The notes under the pieces are model-generated. The model did not search any database, was not told the origin of the DNA, and saw nothing but the letters and a program-made list of their open reading frames with translations. Position numbers and translations under genes: made by a program. This document shows positions 31,740-44,190 of a DNA stretch of 64,000 bases, piece by piece. The number at the start of each line of letters is the position of its first letter. Positions within the stretch are counted from its first letter, which is position 1. This DNA is from Vanessa cardui (Eukaryota; Arthropoda; Insecta; Lepidoptera; Nymphalidae), in the NCBI RefSeq assembly GCF_905220365.1, contig NC_061141.1, forward strand, positions 4,347,501-4,411,500, in the 5' to 3' direction.

Positions 31740-31747
31740 TTTATATA
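31740..31747 (-). promoter_or_regulatory. capa: capa core promoter, TATA box TATATAAA
   Basis: TATATAAA on the minus strand lies 29 bases upstream of an initiator-like TCAGC and 60 bp upstream of a strong donor. A GC-rich block (CGCGCGGGCGTCGCG) flanks it upstream, with TTACGTGAG and CCAAT motifs further up. Confidence 0.65.
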
Positions 31748-32634
31748 GAACGCGACGCCCGCGCGAAAGCGTTTCCCAAACTTCCTCACGTAACATTCTT
31801 ATGATTGGTATTGATACACACACACACATCGTTTTATGGAATAATATTTCGTATAAATTCTTCTCATTTGATATTTTTAAAACTATTTTATCCTTCAATT
31901 ATTATGCAGAGAAAGTTGACTTGTATGTTATTTAAATTATATTGCAGACTCGTTTATTAATATTATATTTGATTATCTTCATAATATATGCGACATTATT
32001 TCCACGTAACAGTTCTTTAGGCTTTATAAATAAATAAAAGAATATATTTAATAATTATTATTATGGGAACACTGTCATCTTATTTTACATTTCTGATAGT
32101 TAAACGTCCTTATCATTTTTAAGCGAGACTAGGCAAGTACAGGCTTTCTATAAACAGAAAATCAAAATCCGTAGGATCAACAGTAGTATCCACATAAAAT
32201 AAAAAAAAAAACAAAAAAGACTTAAATCATAAAAAAATATGTATATTCTTATAAGTGTATCATTAAACTCACTTTAAAAAAATATCTGTAAAAAAAAATT
32301 GAAATTAATTTTGTTTATTAATTGTTCACAGTTTGAGAACCACTGTACCATGCGGTGAGGAATCACGTCGCAGTGCTTACAGATAATTCATTTACATCCC
32401 GGGGTAACTATTTCCAGGACCTGACCGACGATGACCCATCGCTTAACACAATATCTGGCTAACGTGAATTGTACAGCTATTGCTATTTAGCTAAACTCGA
32501 ACCAGTTAATTTGATAATAAACATAATTCTATTTTTAAATTAAAAAAAAAATTATGATTAAGAGTTAATTACATTTTTTTCTCTTCTCTTAGGTTCAATA
32601 GAAATAAAAATCAAACCAGCAATGAATGCTTATG

Positions 32635-32665
32635 AATAAATAGACACATTTTGTGTCTATTTATT
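32635..32665. repeat. perfect 14-bp fold-back abutting a family B copy
   Basis: AATAAATAGACACA at 32635-32648, loop TTT, and its exact reverse complement at 32652-32665, immediately before the B element start TACTTGG. Confidence 0.85.
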
Positions 32666-32955
32666 TACTTGGTGGTAGTGCTTTGTGCAAGCCCGTCTGG
32701 GTAGGTACCACCCACTCATCAGTTATTCTACCACCAAATAACAGTACTCAGTATTGTTATGTTCCGGTCTGATGCGTGAGTTAGCCAGTGTAACTACATG
32801 AGTGAGACATAACATCTTAGTTCCCAAGGTTGGTGGCACATTAACGATGTAAGGAATAGTTAATATTTCTTACAGCGTCATTATCTATGGGCGATGGTGA
32901 CCACTTACCATCAGGTGGCCCATATGCTCGTCTGCACACCTATACCTGAAAAAAA
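32664..32955 (+). repeat. family B repeat, full length
   Basis: TTACTTGGTGGTAGTGCTTT start, GCCCGTCTGGGTAGGTACCA, TTCTTACAGCGTCATTATCT, GGTGGCCCATATGCTCG and A-rich tail ATACCTGAAAAAAAA. Confidence 0.9.
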
Positions 32956-33004
32956 ACTTACTTTACTTTAGAATTATTATATTATATAATTAAATTGATT
33001 GTAA

Positions 33005-33212
33005 ATCTAGGCGGACAAGTTAATGGGCCACCACCACCATAAGTGGTCACCACCGTTAAAAGATATTATCGCTGAGCAACCTAATCAAACTGGAACAAAA
33101 CAATATCAAGTATTGCTATTTGACGGTAGAATATAATATGCTGATATTCCTAACCTAACCTAACCTACCCAGATTGCACAAAACCCTATCACCAAGTACC
33201 ATCAAGTTATGA
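33005..33212 (-). repeat. family B repeat, degenerate, with CCTAA run
   Basis: TAGGCGGACAAGTTAATGGG, ATAAGTGGTCACCACCG, TTTGACGGTAGAATA and ACCAAGTA in reverse order. Three CCTAA units (about 33154-33168) lie inside. Confidence 0.65.
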
Positions 33213-33627
33213 ATATAGATTAACAAGGAAATCAATAAATAATCGTTTTATTCATAATATATAAATTCTATATAAACTTTTTAATACAAACTTTTTACTA
33301 GCTATGGAAGAATTAAAATGAAAGACTTCCGTGTAGGAAATTCCTACCGTATTTAGACAAACAAAACAAAGTGTCTTCTAATGTTCCATTTTCAAACTTT
33401 ATACTTTATCCTGATTATATGATTTCCTTATCCCTTATGACTGTTCCTACACTGGCTTATCGTTAGCATGGTATCGCATTTAGATGTTAATCTAATTTAT
33501 GTGGGTGGTACGAGGTATACCTGTTATGTGTGAAAAAGTACTTAAAAATGTTGATCTTCCTAATAAAAAGTCATAAAAATATACTTAATTAAACAAAGTT
33601 TGAAAATTAAATTACATAGGTATTAAA

Positions 33628-33937
33628 CCGAGATGGCCCAGTGGTTAGAACGCTTGCATCTTAACCGATGATTGCGGGTTCAAACCCAGGCAAGCACCGC
33701 TGATTCGTGTGCTTAATTTGTCTTTAAAATTCATCTCGTGCTCAGCGGTGAAGGAAAACATCGTGAGGAAACCTGCATGTGACAAATTTCTTAGAAATTC
33801 TGCCACATGTGTATTCCACCAACCCGCATTGGAACAGCGTGGTGGAATATGTTCCAAACCTTCTCCTCAAAGAGAGAGGAGGCCTTTAGCCCCGCAGTGG
33901 GAATTTACAGGCTGTTGTTGTTGTTGTTGTTGTAAAC
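33628..33937 (+). mobile_element. SINE family A copy, (GTT)n-tail type
   Basis: CGAGATGGCCCAGTGGTTAG head, GGGTTCAAACCCAGG, CATCGTGAGGAAACCTGCAT, GGAACAGCGTGGTGGAATAT, and TTTACAGGCTG(TTG)n. Confidence 0.92.
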
Positions 33938-34417
33938 CTTTTTTATTCTGCAAAAATACTATTAAACATCTTAGTTAATGAACACGCAGTGGACACTCGT
34001 TGGTATTTAATGCACATAATTATACTAGCATTAAAACTCCAGAAAAGTATTCCATCAAAGTGCTAGATGATATTGAAACGACAGTTTTTGCCTATCTGAC
34101 GTCACATCGTGGCAGCTCGTGTTTACGGTCATGTGATATACAAACAAAAAATTACAACTTATTATTTTATTTTTTTAACAAATTCAAAATATTTAAGTTA
34201 ATTTATAAATATGTACGTATATTTTAATTCTTTTCAAATTCATAATTTATTTTTTACTACCATAAATGTCCTATTATTGAAACAGTATTAAGATTAATTA
34301 AAAAGTATTTTGGTGTGGTTTTATTTAAAAAGTAGAAGTAAAAGGACCCGTGAAATTTTCTCTGCCAATGTCCAATGTCTTACTCGCATAAGTAGTAAAT
34401 TATAATGAAACAAAGGC

Positions 34418-34691
34418 TGTTGAATATTACAGCGCCAATGTACAAAAGGTACCTCTTTAAACTTTCGGATGGATTCTTAAGGGAATAAGTGTATTTATAT
34501 TATCCATTAGAGAGATTGTGTCTGTTTAATTTTAATTACCTAATAGTATAGTTTTATAATTTTTTGAAATAAGAGTTTCATTCAACACAAGAGGAGAATA
34601 ATGTAGTGGTTATATTAGTATTTGTTTGTATAAAACTATTTGATCGTTTGTCATATTTTATAAATATCAGAAATCTTTACGAGAGCTGACA
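34418..34691 (+). mobile_element. LTR of a retrotransposon (5' LTR, decayed element)
   Basis: Begins TGTTGAATATTACAGCGCCA and ends GAGAGCTGACA, giving TG...CA borders over 274 bp, with a TATAAAA at about 34631. It is directly followed, after one T, by the primer-binding site at 34693-34710. No matching second LTR or recognisable gag/pol frames were found downstream. Confidence 0.6.
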
Positions 34692-34692
34692 T

Positions 34693-34710
34693 TGGCGCCC
34701 AACGTGGGAC
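34693..34710 (+). other. retrotransposon primer-binding site, tRNA-Lys type
   Basis: TGGCGCCCAACGTGGGAC differs at one base from the known tRNA-Lys1,2 primer-binding site, which ends GGGGC. Its place right after an LTR-like CA end makes it a true PBS. Confidence 0.75.
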
Positions 34711-36854
34711 AAAATTATATTTGTTTGAATAATGGTTCAAATACATAAAATATTTTTAACTTTTTACTCCAAATCGTACAGTTAGTAAGGTAGTATAAAT
34801 ATACTAAAATAGTCAATTATGTGTTATTATAGCTATGTACGCGCGGATACCCACGCACCAATTATTCTCTTGCCAAACAGCAATACTATGTATTTCAGTT
34901 TTCCGCCTTTAAAGGTGCGAAGAAACTTTAATATACAGTTAGTGAGGACATCATATCCCAAAGGCGATATAACAATTTGTAATTCAAAACATTTTAATCA
35001 AGAAAGATAACAATATAAATGAATTATAAATAAAAGTTTTCGAATGCTAAGGTATAAATGTGAAGCTATGCAGACTCTGTTAACTCAATTCTGGTTGGAA
35101 ATATTTCGGCTTTGGCATTTGGCTTGAGTGGAATTCGATAGGAAAATAAATAAGCAGTAATTTGTCTTCATAGAGCTGGACCATGAGGAAACCATGACCT
35201 AATATCCCATAGTTCATAATGCAGTCCCAATAATACCAATAGTAGATTATAGTTGCATTCTAGGTTTAAAGATCTTTATTTCTCAAAAAGATTTACAAGG
35301 GAATCACTTACATGAGAAACAAATAAACAAAAATACATACAAAAATTTTTGGGACAAAACGGAAAACACAGTAGATGACATGATGATGACAAGTATAGGC
35401 CAAAATAATGTAGTTATAAAAATATTGTGTGGGTAGAAATAGTTTGTTGTATTCTAATATAAACTTCTATTTTATACTACCTGAAAGTCAGAAACTCAGT
35501 TCGTCACAAAAGTGTTTTTACAACTTGTATACAACCCATATCCCCAACATTACTGAGGATGGAAAAATAATTCCTATGCAAGTCCTAGGAATTCGATCTT
35601 TCCTCATACTAAATTTCCTCACAAACGATTTCGTAATCTAACCGTGAAAGCGTAATGAACAGACAGAGTTAGTTTGACATTTATAATATAATATATACAT
35701 ATATATTAGTAAAGATATTTTACAAAAGCTAACAATAATAGAGCTTAAAGCTAAAAGCATTCCATTCAATCCGAGTTTAGGTTGTGCTGGAAATGTCGAT
35801 GGAAATGGAAAAGGGATTTCTAAAGATAAATTAATAGTTTTGTATTTAATTTCAGTACGTTTATTTGATTAATTATTATTGAATATTTTAAGTTTGCTCT
35901 GAAGAATTTTGATTACAATATTCCTTAATCCTTGTCTGTTTTCTGCAATATAGACTATCATGAATTTATTTAAAAAAATAGTCGGATATAATTTCTTTTT
36001 TTATTTACCACAAAACAATATTTTTTTCCTAAGTTTACGTCAATTGTACAGTATTATAAATCACTACGCCAAAAATACTATAACTTTTGACTCTAGGAAT
36101 TTTAAAACATAATGTAATCTCAATATCTATAAATAACTCAAAATAACGATTTGAAACTGCGGCTTTAGCCACGCGATATTTTGTACAACTTTATAGTATT
36201 CTAACTTGGTTGGTCAAAACTTCACAACGTTATTTAACATACCGAGAGGTTAAATTATAATGAGTTTTAAACCTATTAGGTACTTGAAAAATGAAACACT
36301 TCCACCCTTCTTTTTCTAACCATTATGGGAGGATTTCCGTAATATAAACTGAACTATGCCCTCCCTGACAGTTGAAATGTTTCCTTACTAAATTTCAAAT
36401 AAATCGGTTCAGGGATTTAAGCTAATGATTTAAGCCAGCTTCATCTGAGAGGTTGTCCATTTTGGATGCCACACCACTTTACAGTTCATTTTTGTTAATT
36501 TTTTTTCTTTGTGATACCATAATAATAATATTAGCGCTAAGCAAGTTGCAATGGGTTAAATAAATAAATAAATAAAAAAAATAAATAATGCAATTCTCAT
36601 TTTACATCTAATTATATTTTATAGATATAGATTAAATAAAATTAGATGTAAAATATTTTTGTAAGTAAGTTATTTTTTTGTTTATTTTTATTTATTTTTC
36701 TTTCTACGTCATAAATTAACTTAAATTCTGTGTTACTTTTGTCATTTATTTTTTCTTTTCTTATTTTTAGTCATGTGGTGTGATTCAAATAAAGACTCTA
36801 TCTATCTATCTATCTATAATGGTCTTACAAGACTACAGACAGACGTAGTTACAT
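34711..36854. other. decayed retroelement interior and AT-rich DNA
   Basis: Probably includes the interior of the LTR element, but no protein motif survives. A scrap of repeat E's end lies at 35641-35710. A partial inverted repeat of ATTTTACATCTAATT (about 36600-36653) lies in AT-rich DNA, and a (TATC)n run at about 36800-36820. Confidence 0.4.
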
Positions 36855-37032
36855 TCACATATATAATACTAATAGTCGCCCGCGTCTTCGTTCGCGTTTT
36901 AGGGTGTTGGTTGTCATGTGTCAGGCAAAAAAGTAGCCTACCTCCGGTCTTGGAGCTCAAGTTAGTATCAAACCTAATTGCATCAAATTCGGTTCACCGG
37001 TTTGGTCGTGAAAGGGCATCAGACAAGAGTTA
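36855..37032 (+). repeat. interspersed repeat family E copy 2
   Basis: AATAGTCGCCCGCGTCTTCG, TTTTAGGGTGTTGGTTGTCA, GTCAGGCAAAAAAGTAGCCT and GTCGTGAAAGGGCATCAGAC. Confidence 0.8.
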
Positions 37033-37035
37033 CTT

Positions 37036-37347
37036 ACAACAACAACAACAGCCTGTAAATTCCCAAAATTGCCCACTGCTGGGCTAAAGGCCTCTTCTCC
37101 CTTAGAGGAGAAGGTTTGGAACATATTCCACCACGCTGTTCCAATGCGGTTTGGTGGAATACACATGTGACAGAATTTCTATGAAATATGTCACATGCAG
37201 GTTTCCTCACGATTTTTTCGTTCACCGCTGAGCACGAGGTGAATAATAAAGACAAATTAAGCACATGAATCAACGGTGCTTGCCTGGGTTTGAACCCGCA
37301 ATCATCGGTTAAGATGCACGCGTTCTAACCACTGGGCCATCTCGACT
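37036..37347 (-). mobile_element. SINE family A copy, (GTT)n-tail type
   Basis: Plus-strand reading starts CAACAACAACAACAGCCTGT (tail) and ends GGGCCATCTCGACTC (head). Inverted B box GGGTTTGAACCC at about 37288. Confidence 0.92.
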
Positions 37348-37789
37348 CCAGAGGAAATATATATAAAATATAATTATGATAAAATTTTTGGTTTAAGTGA
37401 TTAAATGAATTTAATTGAAATATTTAGGGTTGATTGTGCTGTGTATAAAACTTAGTGCATAATATTAATTGTTTAGTGATGTGGGCTAGTGAAAGATATC
37501 GATTTCTTAGACATTTTATATCGATTTTCCGTAATCGATATTTGCGAAAACGAATATCACGAATCATTCGCTTACCCTTGCCCTTGAATTTGGGGTCAAT
37601 GTACTGTGTGAAAACAAAAAAAATGGGTTTCGTGCCTGATTCAATTACTCTTTGTCAATGCCTCTACTAGTGGGCTGCATCCCCTTGGTTGTGTGTTCGA
37701 TTGATGGACGCTCTTAACAGTAAATACCTACGTAGTTACATCTATTCTATTATTCTTGAACTTAGATACTGGTACTTAAATAAAAAAAT

Positions 37790-38032
37790 AGAGCCGAGAT
37801 CTCTCAATGATTAGAACGTGGGCACCACTGAATTTGATTCAACTCGTGCTTGGCGGTGAAGGAAAACATCGTGAGGAAACCTGCATGTGTCAAATTTCAA
37901 CGAAATCCTGCCACATGTGCATCCGCCAACCCGCATTGGAGTAGCCCGGTGGAATATGTTTCAATCCTTCTTCTCAAAAGGAGAGGAGGCTTTAGCCCAG
38001 CAGTTGGAAATCACTGGCTGTTACTGTACTCA
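37790..38032 (+). mobile_element. SINE family A copy with internal deletion in the head
   Basis: GAGCCGAGATCTCTCAATGA head is degraded, and the anticodon/B-box region is missing up to TTCAACTCGTGCTTGGCGGT. The 3' half is well conserved. Confidence 0.82.
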
Positions 38033-38567
38033 AAAAGACTTAAAAGCGTTTGCGAATTTTTATTGCCTAGTCAGTGTTTTTTTGCCCTATTTTCCTCTAC
38101 CATAAATGCAGTATTCTGATTACCCACCCTGATTCAGTTATCTATATCGTAAAATACAATCAAAATTAATTTAGTGGAATTAGCCATTATTTTTATTAAC
38201 AAAAAATCTTAAATTAAGAGTAAATATTAGTGATCTTCGTCATATTTGTTTGTTAAAATATGTTGCATGGTAATTTTGGTTTCGAATGTCAATAATGGCA
38301 ACACTCGTCACATCACTATCACAGTTCACTAGAGTTGTGCTTGTACGCTTTGTTTGAATATAGTGAAATTAATTTATCCCGTGGGCGACAGGAAACTGAA
38401 TTAGCTGGCATTTCCGTTTTCAGTTAACGTAGAAGGGGTGTTGGATGTAACCAGCCCCTACTAACGGATTCAGTTACCAAACAAATATTAAAGGGATATA
38501 CTAGACATAGTTCAAGTAAAATAAAATGAGTAAATGATTATATAATATAATACCAGATATAATTTTC

Positions 38568-38810
38568 TTGGTGGGGCTTTGCGCAAGCCCGTCTGGGTGG
38601 GTACCACCCACTCATCAGTTATTCTACCGCCAAATAACAGTACTCAGTATTGTTGTGTTCCGGTTTGAAGGGTAAGTGAGCCAGTGCAACTACAGGAATA
38701 GTTAATATTTCTTACAGCGTCATTGTCTATGGGTGATGGTGACCACTTACCAAACCACCTACCAGGTGGCCCATATGCTCGTCCGCCAAGCTATACCATA
38801 AAAATCAGAT
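38568..38810 (+). repeat. family B repeat
   Basis: TTGGTGGGGCTTTGCGCAAG start through GTGAGCCAGTGCAACTACAG; a short internal deletion joins it to AATAGTTAATATTTCTTACA. A 10-bp ACCACCTACC-type insertion precedes AGGTGGCCCATATGC. Confidence 0.88.
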
Positions 38811-41520
38811 TCTAAGTTCTCACTTTTTTTTTAATATAATTTGTTGATTATCCATATCCTATTGGTCGCAATACGCATTACCTCAAGGATAAAACCTAGA
38901 TACCGTACCCTTTGTAAGTAACCCATACATTTTACAGTCTTAGTTGATGAATTATCTCAATATTGTAATATTTTTTACGAATAAATAGGTACCTATACAA
39001 ATTTCAAACAGTGAAATAATCGTACTTTTTTAATACTTATTTAAAATTTCATCCTGTATGGTGATGATGTGTCAAAGCCGCCGTAACTTAAACGTAAACT
39101 TTAACTAGGTCCGCAAAAAAAGGAAAGCACCGATTTCCATATTTCTAACTTACAAAAATGATAAATATCCATGCAAACTATCATCATGAACTTCACCCTC
39201 TTCGGCGGTGAATATTTAAAGAATCATTGAGTGAATGAGTGAATGAACATATTTGCGTTTTTCTTTCTTTCAGAAGAATTAAAATGGGAAATTAAAATAA
39301 CAATCCAGGTCTATCGTTAATATACAGAAATAAATTAAAGAAACAGTAAGTTTTTACTTTTTCTTGTTTTCTGTAAGTTATTTATGATTAATGCAATACA
39401 TATCTTTATTGATATTATAGATATTTATTTAATTATATAGAGTGACTGGCAAATTATGGTGACCGTGATCCCCTATAGACCTTACCATAAGAATTATTAA
39501 CTATTTCTTATTTCGTCAATGCGCCAATAACTATAGGAACGAAGATATCATATCCTATGTGTACCTACGTCGATTCATACCGAAATATTAAGCGTTTGGA
39601 TGTAAAATTTGTTAAGCCCTACTACGAAGTAAATTGATTAATGAGTTATTTGATCATTATATATTATTGCTTACTGTTTGTTTAAATATATTCAAATATA
39701 TTCGAGTTTACGACCATTAGTAAGACCTTGGTTTTATGTAAAAGCGTTGCAACGCTTTGTAGCGATACGATAACTTATTTACAAACATCTATCTTATGAA
39801 ATGTGGCCTTAGTGTATACATACATATAAAAAAGTTGATCTGTTCATTCATGAACTAGTGCTATTACACATAAAATATTTTTTATAAGATTAAAAAAATA
39901 AATTATTAGTTATTTCATTTCACGTTCGTCTAGGATTAATCTTAAACACTAACAGATCATAAATCTATTAGTTTACTATGACTATCGAAATATATTACTA
40001 ACAATATGATTTTGGATTCAATTACAGGGTTCTGGTTTTAAATATTCTAGTGGCACACCAGGCTCTGAACCGAATACCATTTTCGTTTTTGCGCATCGAA
40101 CCCGCGACCAGAACACGACAGCTGCTCTATTGACGCTTGAATAACTGGTGCCGATGGCGTGGTGTGTTGTGCGATACCACAATCGTTGACACATTGACCC
40201 CGGCTTGTTACAGGGGAAAAACGTTAAAGATAAAAGTCGGGGCTGAAAAAGCGGTAATCTTGTGCCTTCGCTTAAAACGCTTGTATTTTTGAATTACATT
40301 TAAAAAAAAGTATGACATAAGATTAGGTTTCATATTAATTTATGTTATTTTTTTGTATATTAATTATTTTTTATTTTAATCTGTATTTAAATTCGAACGT
40401 ATTAAAAAAATATCTTCAGCGTAGATATATGATAATATTTTTTTGTTAAATTATTTTTTCGTCAAAGCGGTGCCTTTTCCAAGGTTTCATATAGCGATAG
40501 GTAGGTAAGCTTTCGAAGTATTTCTCGGCATTCTCATATCGAGTGCTAGTCTTTATTATTATTAGCTATAATACGTGCATCATACAACCTTATACAGGCT
40601 TATTGGTAATTCGTATTCGAACATGGACGGATTTGTACTCTTTAAAATTCCCACATAATTAATTAAAAATAATATCCAATGTAAAAAATCTTACTTACTC
40701 ACTTAATTAATACAAGTTTAAGATAAAATTTAAGTACGTAAACAGTTCAATAGCTAAGTTATAAGTAAGACAATTTATAATATAGCCTATTTAAAGTTTT
40801 AATAAGCGAGTCCTCTCTAAAAAAGTATAACTCTACAACATGGCACAGTGACAAAGCATGTTCTATAGTGCAGGATTCTATCCTTATCAATAAATTTAAG
40901 TTAATTTAAATTTTGTTTCCTTACAAAAGTATTTTATCTTTAAAAAGTATTTAAAGATAGGTATTTTGTATCTTGTAGTTCAAATACCTTTTTAGAAATC
41001 TACTTTTATCTGTATCTGAAATACTTTTCTGTAAAGTATCTTAGATATTGTATTTCAGATACTTTGTATAGGGTATCATCACCGCTAGTTTCGAATATGA
41101 TCAGCGCTATAACCTAACAGAAATGCCATGTTATATCGAGAGAAGGCTATTTCAGAGATTAAAATAAAAACCGGCATAGTGCGAGTTGGTGTCGCGTACG
41201 AGGTTCCGTACCATTTATAAAAACGGCAAAATAGGAGCCCAAAATAAACATTTATTTTATTCTGTTTTCAATATTTATTGTTATATTAGCGACCGAAATA
41301 AATCATCTGTATAATACTAAACGATCTAACTGTCATGGTTTGGGACGAACTCTACTGAAAATTTGTTCAGTTAGGTTTCGTTTACTAAACAAATTTTCAT
41401 GAATAACCTTATCTTTTGTACTACATAAATACCCTTACATTATAATAAGCCGACTTTACAAATTGTCGAAAAAATGTTCATTGTTCATCAATAAATAGTC
41501 ATACATACATAAAACAAAGT
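38811..41520. other. AT-rich DNA with weak repeat scraps
   Basis: A tRNA-like minus-strand fragment lies at 40085-40150 (GGTCGCGGGTTCGATGCG). Segment 40928-41070 is rich in overlapping GTATTT/AAATAC palindromic words typical of decayed foldback or hAT-like elements. No coding exon is supported. Confidence 0.4.
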
Positions 41521-41640
41521 CGTCATCATCATCATAATTTCAGCCGAAGGGCGTCCACTGCTGGATATAGGACTCCCCCAAAGATCGCCACAACGCCCAG
41601 TCTTGTGCAGCCCGCAACCTTCACCAAAGTAAAAAACAAA
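41521..41640 (+). repeat. LINE-associated fragment (ATC)n + GTCCACTGCTGGATATAGG
   Basis: Related to 8840-8938: CATCATCATCATAATTTCAG, CCGAAGGGCGTCCACTGCTG, AAGATCGCCACAACGCCC. Confidence 0.65.
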
Positions 41641-41805
41641 GTCACTCAACATAAATAATAAAAATAAAAAAAATACTTATGTCTACTGAAGACGGGTCGG
41701 GCCGCTAGTAATCTATAAAGTAAAGCAAAACTATGTCTTGATTAATTATAAACCGACGTTTCTAATAATTAACCATCAGCATACTTTAACAAAAAAAAAA
41801 AGGAT

Positions 41806-42108
41806 CTGAGATGTCCCAGTGGTTAGAACGCGTGCATCTTAACCGATGATTGCGGGTTCAAACCCAGGCAAGCACCTCTATATATATATGTGTTAAATTT
41901 GTGTTTATAATTCATGTCGTGCTCGGCGGTGAAGGAAAACATCGTGAGGAAACATTAATGTGTCTAATTTCATCGAAATTCGGCCACATGTGCATTCCAC
42001 CAACCTACATTGGAGCAGCGTGGTGGAATATGGTCCAAACCCTCTCCTTAATGGAAGAGGAGGCCTTATCTCAGCAATGGGAAATGTAAAGGCTGTTACT
42101 TTACTTTA
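41806..42108 (+). mobile_element. SINE family A copy, (ACTTT)n-tail type
   Basis: CTGAGATGTCCCAGTGGTTA head, intact B box, TATATATATATGTG spacer, and GCTGTTACTTTACTTTACC tail. Confidence 0.92.
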
Positions 42109-42743
42109 CCTTTTTACATTATACTATATATACTATACTTACTATATTATACTTTAACAAGTACTGCATATAAATAATTCATATATAATATTTATATCAT
42201 TAATGTTAAAAATAAATTGCCCTCCTCGCGTTTCCCTCTGACAAGAAAGATTACGTGGTATTGTGCAAATATATCAATGTATCAAATTATATTTTACGTC
42301 AGGGGCTCATGTTAAAATATTGACTAGCTATTCTCACGTGTACTTTGTCCTTAATGCGTTGTAAATATTACCAAAGTTGTGTTTGTATGTTTGATAACAA
42401 TCATCCCATATTAAAATTTCTTACTTCGAAAATATTTATACAATATTTTCGTTTTTAGGTCAAATGTTTATAAATTATCTATTGACATACTTGTCGCTAA
42501 TATAATGAGGTTAATGAAATAAGAAGGATTTTTTTGATTCATACGTGTTATAGTTAAAATTAGTTTTTAGATAGAACAATAGTTATGTTAGATGTAAGTG
42601 GTATATGATTTGAGCTTTAGTTAATTCTAGTATTAACTAAGGCATTCAGTAACTGGCTCTAGCTAGGAATAACGCGTTCTATCTTAAAACTATTTTTAAC
42701 TGTAACATATGTATGTATGCAGAAAGTAGACAACAGTAATTAT

Positions 42744-42960
42744 TTACTCGGTGTTTGGGCCTTTGCACAAGCCCGTCAGAGTAGGTGCTACCCACTCATC
42801 AGATATTTTACCACCAAACAGTAATACTCAGTAGTAGTGCGTTCCGGTTTGAAGGGTAAGTGAGCCAGTGTAACTGCAGGCCCAAGGGACATAACGCCCT
42901 AGTCCCCGAGATGTTACATTGGCGGTGTAAGGGTTGTAATATTTCTTAATTCATTTAATT
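42744..42960 (+). repeat. family B repeat, diverged
   Basis: ACTCGGTGTTTGGGCCTTTG, GCCCGTCAGAGTAGGTGCTA, GTTCCGGTTTGAAGGGTAAG, TGTAAGGGTTGTAATATTTC; the 3' end is replaced by AT-rich sequence. Confidence 0.8.
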
Positions 42961-43253
42961 AATTTATTTAATTGGTTCGTAATAGTTTCTTAGCGAGATT
43001 AGATTCTAATTGGGATCAATATTCGAAGAGGTCAAACCTGAACCCAAACTTCGTATCTTATATTCCAAACGTTTTACATTAAGAAGTTTCAGTAGTATTT
43101 TATGGCGTTTACTTTAATTATATATCTAATTAACTTATTATTAATAGGATCCTTAAAAATAAACCTCCAATTATAATCAATTCCATAACCCATGAAGCGT
43201 CTCGAACCAATCGCACCTAAAAGTGCAAACGTCTTAAATCTGCTATTACAAGA

Positions 43254-43530
43254 CAGCTGTGCAAGCCCGTCTGGGTAGGTAACACCCACTCATCAGTTAT
43301 TCTACCGCCAAATAACAGTACTCAGTATGGTTATGTTCCGGTTTGAAGGGTGAGTGAGCCAGTGTAACTACAGGCACAAGGGACATAACATCTTAGTTCC
43401 CAAGTTTGGTGGCACAGTGACGATGTAAGGAATAGTTAATATTTCTTACAGCTTCATTATCTATGGGTGATGATGACCACTTACCATTTGACCAAAATGC
43501 TCGTCCGCCAACATATACAATAAAAAAAGT
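43254..43530 (+). repeat. family B repeat
   Basis: From AGCTGTGCAAGCCCGTCTGG through TCTTAGTTCCCAAGTTTGGT to CTCGTCCGCCAACATATACA and an A-tail. Confidence 0.88.
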
Positions 43531-43897
43531 TACTAAATTTTGTCTATGGCGTTGTAGATACGCTACGCAATAAAAAGTAGAAGTCATTCAGAAAGAAAGA
43601 TAATTCGTAGAAGCATCTATGTTTATATATTATGTAGTATAACAGATTTTTTATGTCTAGTCTTTATATTTCGGTGGAAATGTAAATCTTACATCGTAAT
43701 GAATAATTTATATAGTGTCTTGTAAATTGAGAATGAGTGCCGAGATCGGCCGTGCGTGGTCATATTAAATGGATCGAGATTATTTATTTTTATTTGTCTA
43801 TATTTGCTTGTGCGAACGAGACATTTGTTATTAGGTCTTATAAAAGGATTGGCAACTTATTATTATTTTTTTAATTTTGATTAAGATTTAGATTTAG

Positions 43898-44190
43898 AGC
43901 TGAAATTGCTAAGTGGTTAGAACGCGTGTATCTTAACCGATAATTGCGGGTTCAAACCCAGGCAAGCAGCACTGAATTTTCATTTTCATGCCATCTCGTG
44001 CTCGGTGGCGAAGGAAAACATCGTGAGGAAACCTGCATGTGTCTAATTTCATCGAAGTTCTGCCACATGTCCATTCCACTAACCCGCATTGGAACAGTGT
44101 GGTGGAATATATTCCAAACTCTCCTTAATAGGAGAGGAGGCCTTAAAGCAGCAGTGGAAAATTTGCGGGCTGTTACTTTACTTTACTTTT
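43898..44190 (+). mobile_element. SINE family A copy, (ACTTT)n-tail type
   Basis: GAGCTGAAATTGCTAAGTGG head (mutated A box), GGGTTCAAACCCAGG, and CGGGCTGTTACTTTACTTTA tail. Confidence 0.9.

Noticed and set aside
33154..33172. CCTAA repeats as interstitial telomere
   Set aside because: Only three units, within a decayed family B copy; a similar run at 10397 is equally short. This is too little to claim telomeric origin.
36773..37087. 104-codon plus-strand ORF
   Set aside because: It runs through a (TATC)n microsatellite, repeat family E and the antisense tail of a SINE.
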